NCBI GenBank assembly: GCA_023807065.1
Contig: JAJJLU010003489.1
Coordinates: forward strand, 1-64,000
Source of the DNA: Isotricha intestinalis
Taxonomy: Eukaryota > Ciliophora > Litostomatea > Vestibuliferida > Isotrichidae
Direction of reading: 5' to 3'
DNA: 64,000 bases
Part shown: positions 61,663 to 64,000 of the stretch, piece after piece
How positions within the stretch are numbered: the stretch's first letter is position 1
Layout of the letters: the number at the start of each line of letters is the position of its first letter
The notes under the pieces: generated by a model
What the model was told of the DNA's origin: nothing
The model's input: only the letters and a program-made list of their open reading frames with translations
The model's database searches: none
Position numbers and translations under genes: made by a program

Positions 61663-63840
61663 TTATTTATGTTTCTTATTATTTGGAATTGGAATATTTC
61701 TATCATTTGAATGTTTTTTATTTAAATATTTTGTTTCCTGATAATCTCTATCTCTTCTATTATCATTTATTTTAATTTTATCTTTAGAATTATTACTAGT
61801 ATAATTATTGTTATTATGATTAGAATTATGATTATTATTATTTAGAGATTCTTTTTCTTTTACATTATCTTTTTCTTTTATAATTTCTTTATCTTTATCA
61901 TTTTTAATATTTATTTTATTATCTTTTTCCTTTTCCTTTTCTTTTTCTTTATCGTGATTGTTAATATTTTGATTTTCATTTTTTTCATCTTTTTTTTCTT
62001 TTTCTTTATTATCTTTTTCATCTTTATGATTTTGAGGAATTGAAATAACTTGTTTTTGTCCTTCAGATAAACTAATAGTTTCCTTAGGTAAAATTTTAAC
62101 ATTAGGAATTTGAGGTTTAAAAACAAATTTAGAGTTATCATCTTTACTTTTATATTGATTATATAAATTTTCACAAATTAATAAAACTTTATTTCTCCCA
62201 TCAACATTTAATTTACATAAATCATTCTGACTTAATAATCTTAAAAATTTCCATGAAAAAGAAGAATCCCTATTTATTATTTTTTCATTTTCTGATAATT
62301 CATTTTCTATATCTGCATCATCTAAAACAGAATTTAAATAAGTTCCAATAAATGGAACTTCTGAATTAAGATCATCTATTTTAAAATTTACTTTTATATT
62401 TTTTAGATCTTTTAAATTTGTTTTAAATTCTTTATCAAAATTGAATGCATTCATATTTGAATTTTCTATTTTTAATTTTGGAGTATTATTTTTATTTTCT
62501 TCTTTTACATTTTCATTAATATCATTGTTAATATTATTATTAATATTATTATTATTATTTATTATGTTTAATAAATTTTCATCTGGCTCTTTTTCATAAG
62601 GAGGACAATTTTTTTCTTTCCAATTTTCCCAAATTATTTCATCTTTCATAATATTTACATTTTTATTTTTTGCTTTTGATAGAATTTTAATACATCTATC
62701 AATGTCTCTTTTAATAATATCAATAATTTGATTGTTAAAAACAAAAAATTTTTTTTGAATTTGTGAAATAGGTCTTAAAAAAGAATTATAAACAATAATA
62801 ATTTGAAGTAATATAATTCTTCTAAAAGAACTATCATTTAATTGTCTATTGAATAATTGTGGATTAGTTAAAAATTTAGGATATGATTGAATGTTAATTT
62901 TATTACCTTTTGGATTAATAGAAAGATCAATAGGATTATTTTCAAAGAATGAAATAACATAACTTACATTAGATAGGAAAATATTAAATTTTTCTAAATT
63001 ATTACTTTTACTTTTTTCTTTATCTTCATCAATTGAAATTGAATTTTTATCATCTAAACTTTCTAATTCATCAGTATATTTTGATATATCATCTGAATTA
63101 TCTAAAAATTGAAAAGAGTTTGCTTCTTTACTGAAAAGCTGTTAAAAATTTTTAAAAAAGTCTATTCTTACGTAAAGTGGATTTGTTAGAAATCTTTGTA
63201 AAATCCAAAATTGTTTATAAAAAGGAATATTAATCTCATTTTTATTATCTTTATTAATTTCATTTGTTTGAATTGCTAAAGACGAATTATTACTGTATAA
63301 TCCTTTTAAATTAACTCCTGATTTTTCTGATAATTTGAATATTTCTGATAATAATAATTGAACTTTTCCTCTGAATTTTGTATCTAGACTTGATGATAAT
63401 CTTTTTAAAAGTATATTTGTTATTTTTAATAAAGATAATTTTCTATCTTCAATTTGTTTTAAATTTCTTTCCTTTAAAAAATCAGATAAAACTTCAAAAA
63501 TTTGTTCAATTCCATCTAATGGTATTGTTTCTATTACATCTTCTAAAATTGTTAATGATGATGAAAAAGGAATATATTCATTATTACATAACCATAAAAT
63601 AAAATTTGTAAAAAAAAGTCCTAATTCTATATGATTTAAGTTATTTGATAAATATTTATTTAAATTTAATTGATATTGAATACGAATTTCTTTTACAAAC
63701 TGATTTATTTGATTTTCTTTATTTTCTTTGTTTTTATTATCTATGATATTATTTAATTTTTGAGAGATTTGATTTTTTGCTTCTTCAATTTTTGGATTTT
63801 TAAAAATTTCTGATATTAATTCTTTAAATTGAGTTTCCAT
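61663..63840 (-). CDS. THOC1: THO complex subunit 1 (THOC1/Hpr1), two exons
   Basis: Exon 1 is 63172-63840 and exon 2 is 61663-63138, joined in phase 0 across a 33-nt intron to give 714 residues. The frame is open across 62650-63138, which I checked codon by codon. Exon 1 has the THOC1 hallmarks SLDTKFRGKVQLLLSEIF, LSEKSGVNLKGLYS and FYKQFWILQRFLTNPLY. Exon 2 continues with the WENWKEKNCPPYEKEP and FSWKFLRLLSQNDLCKL blocks. THOC1 is the core of the THO complex that couples transcription to mRNA packaging and export. The C-terminal 130 residues are Lys/Glu/Asn-rich and disordered; the death domain found in vertebrate THOC1 is absent. Confidence 0.9.
63139..63171 (-). other. Spliceosomal intron in THOC1, 33 nt
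   Basis: Minus-strand borders are GTAAGAATAG and TTTTTAACAG. It is phase 0, contains an in-frame TAA at its 3' end, and its removal restores a continuous THOC1 reading frame. An alternative AG 8 nt downstream would break the frame. Confidence 0.85.
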
Positions 63841-64000
63841 TATTCAAATGAAATAAAATTTAATTTATATTCAATTAAAAATATATATTATAATTTTTAT
63901 AGTTATAAATTATTTTAAAAAAATCTAAAATTTCTTTAATCTATTTTTTATGTAAAATTTTGAATGTATTTTATAAATCCCAAGGAATTTTTTTCATCGA
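63841..64000. other. Upstream region of THOC1 to window edge
   Basis: AT-rich promoter-side sequence; nothing else recognised. Confidence 0.4.

Noticed and set aside
1..64000. Reassigned stop codons as in many ciliates
   Set aside because: TAA, TAG and TGA all terminate frames and no gene needs read-through, apart from the +1 shift at 40.78 kb.
1..64000. tRNA, rRNA, CRISPR arrays or transposons
   Set aside because: No GC-richer cloverleaf-like segments, regular direct-repeat arrays, transposase or reverse-transcriptase motifs were seen; the only polymerase is of the cellular RDR type.

Overview
The window is nuclear DNA of a very AT-rich, gene-dense unicellular eukaryote that builds cilia or flagella. 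Coding sequence is dominated by A/T-ending codons and Lys/Asn/Ile/Glu, genes lie 16 bp to about 1.3 kb apart on both strands, and long single-exon frames are the rule. TAA, TAG and TGA all end frames and none is read through, so the standard code fits. Two very short GT-AG introns (33 and 36 nt) can be placed, so splicing exists but is sparse. The lineage cannot be fixed from sequence alone: a ciliate using the standard code, an anaerobic flagellated fungus or an AT-rich metamonad, archamoeba or heterolobosean remain possible.

Layout. 1-4.5 kb: a left-truncated SEL1L/Hrd3 (ER-associated degradation) gene, a small membrane protein and a decayed gene remnant. 4.5-17.8 kb: LRR-like proteins, an IQCH homologue, a compact HP1 protein (chromodomain plus chromoshadow domain), two coiled-coil proteins and a three-DM10 axonemal protein of the EFHC/Rib72 family. 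17.9-27 kb: TRAPPC9/Trs120, an auxilin/tensin-type pseudophosphatase, an F-BAR protein with a KIAA0513/SBF2-like domain, and a sperm-tail PG-rich (STPG) protein. 27.8-39 kb: an LRR protein, a beta-propeller protein, FAM221, an AFG2/SPATA5-like AAA ATPase, a small spliced gene, and a 1415-residue coiled-coil protein carrying a 57-bp minisatellite. 39-47 kb: an EF-hand gene, a Cys-rich gene broken by a +1 frameshift, a decayed copy of the EF-hand gene, and a divergent pair made of a cellular RNA-dependent RNA polymerase (RDR family) lacking the catalytic DxDGD and an HD-domain phosphohydrolase. 47-64 kb: a WD40 protein, a RING/B-box/WD40 protein, a protein kinase, a possible HECT ligase remnant, a large coiled-coil protein, an inactive calpain-MORN protein, and THOC1/Hpr1, whose two exons I joined across a 33-nt intron.

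Themes. Axonemal or ciliary genes (IQCH, DM10, STPG, FAM221, EF-hand, possibly calpain-MORN) are scattered among housekeeping trafficking, RNA-export and ribosome-assembly genes. HP1 and the RDR-family protein suggest small-RNA-linked chromatin silencing in this organism. Several family members have lost catalytic residues (RDR, calpain, PTEN-like, AAA D1). The most unusual locus is 39.2-47 kb: a possibly dead RDR, divergent HD gene, frameshifted gene and flanking duplicate pseudogene.

All family assignments were made by eye from sequence motifs; no database search or structure prediction was run.
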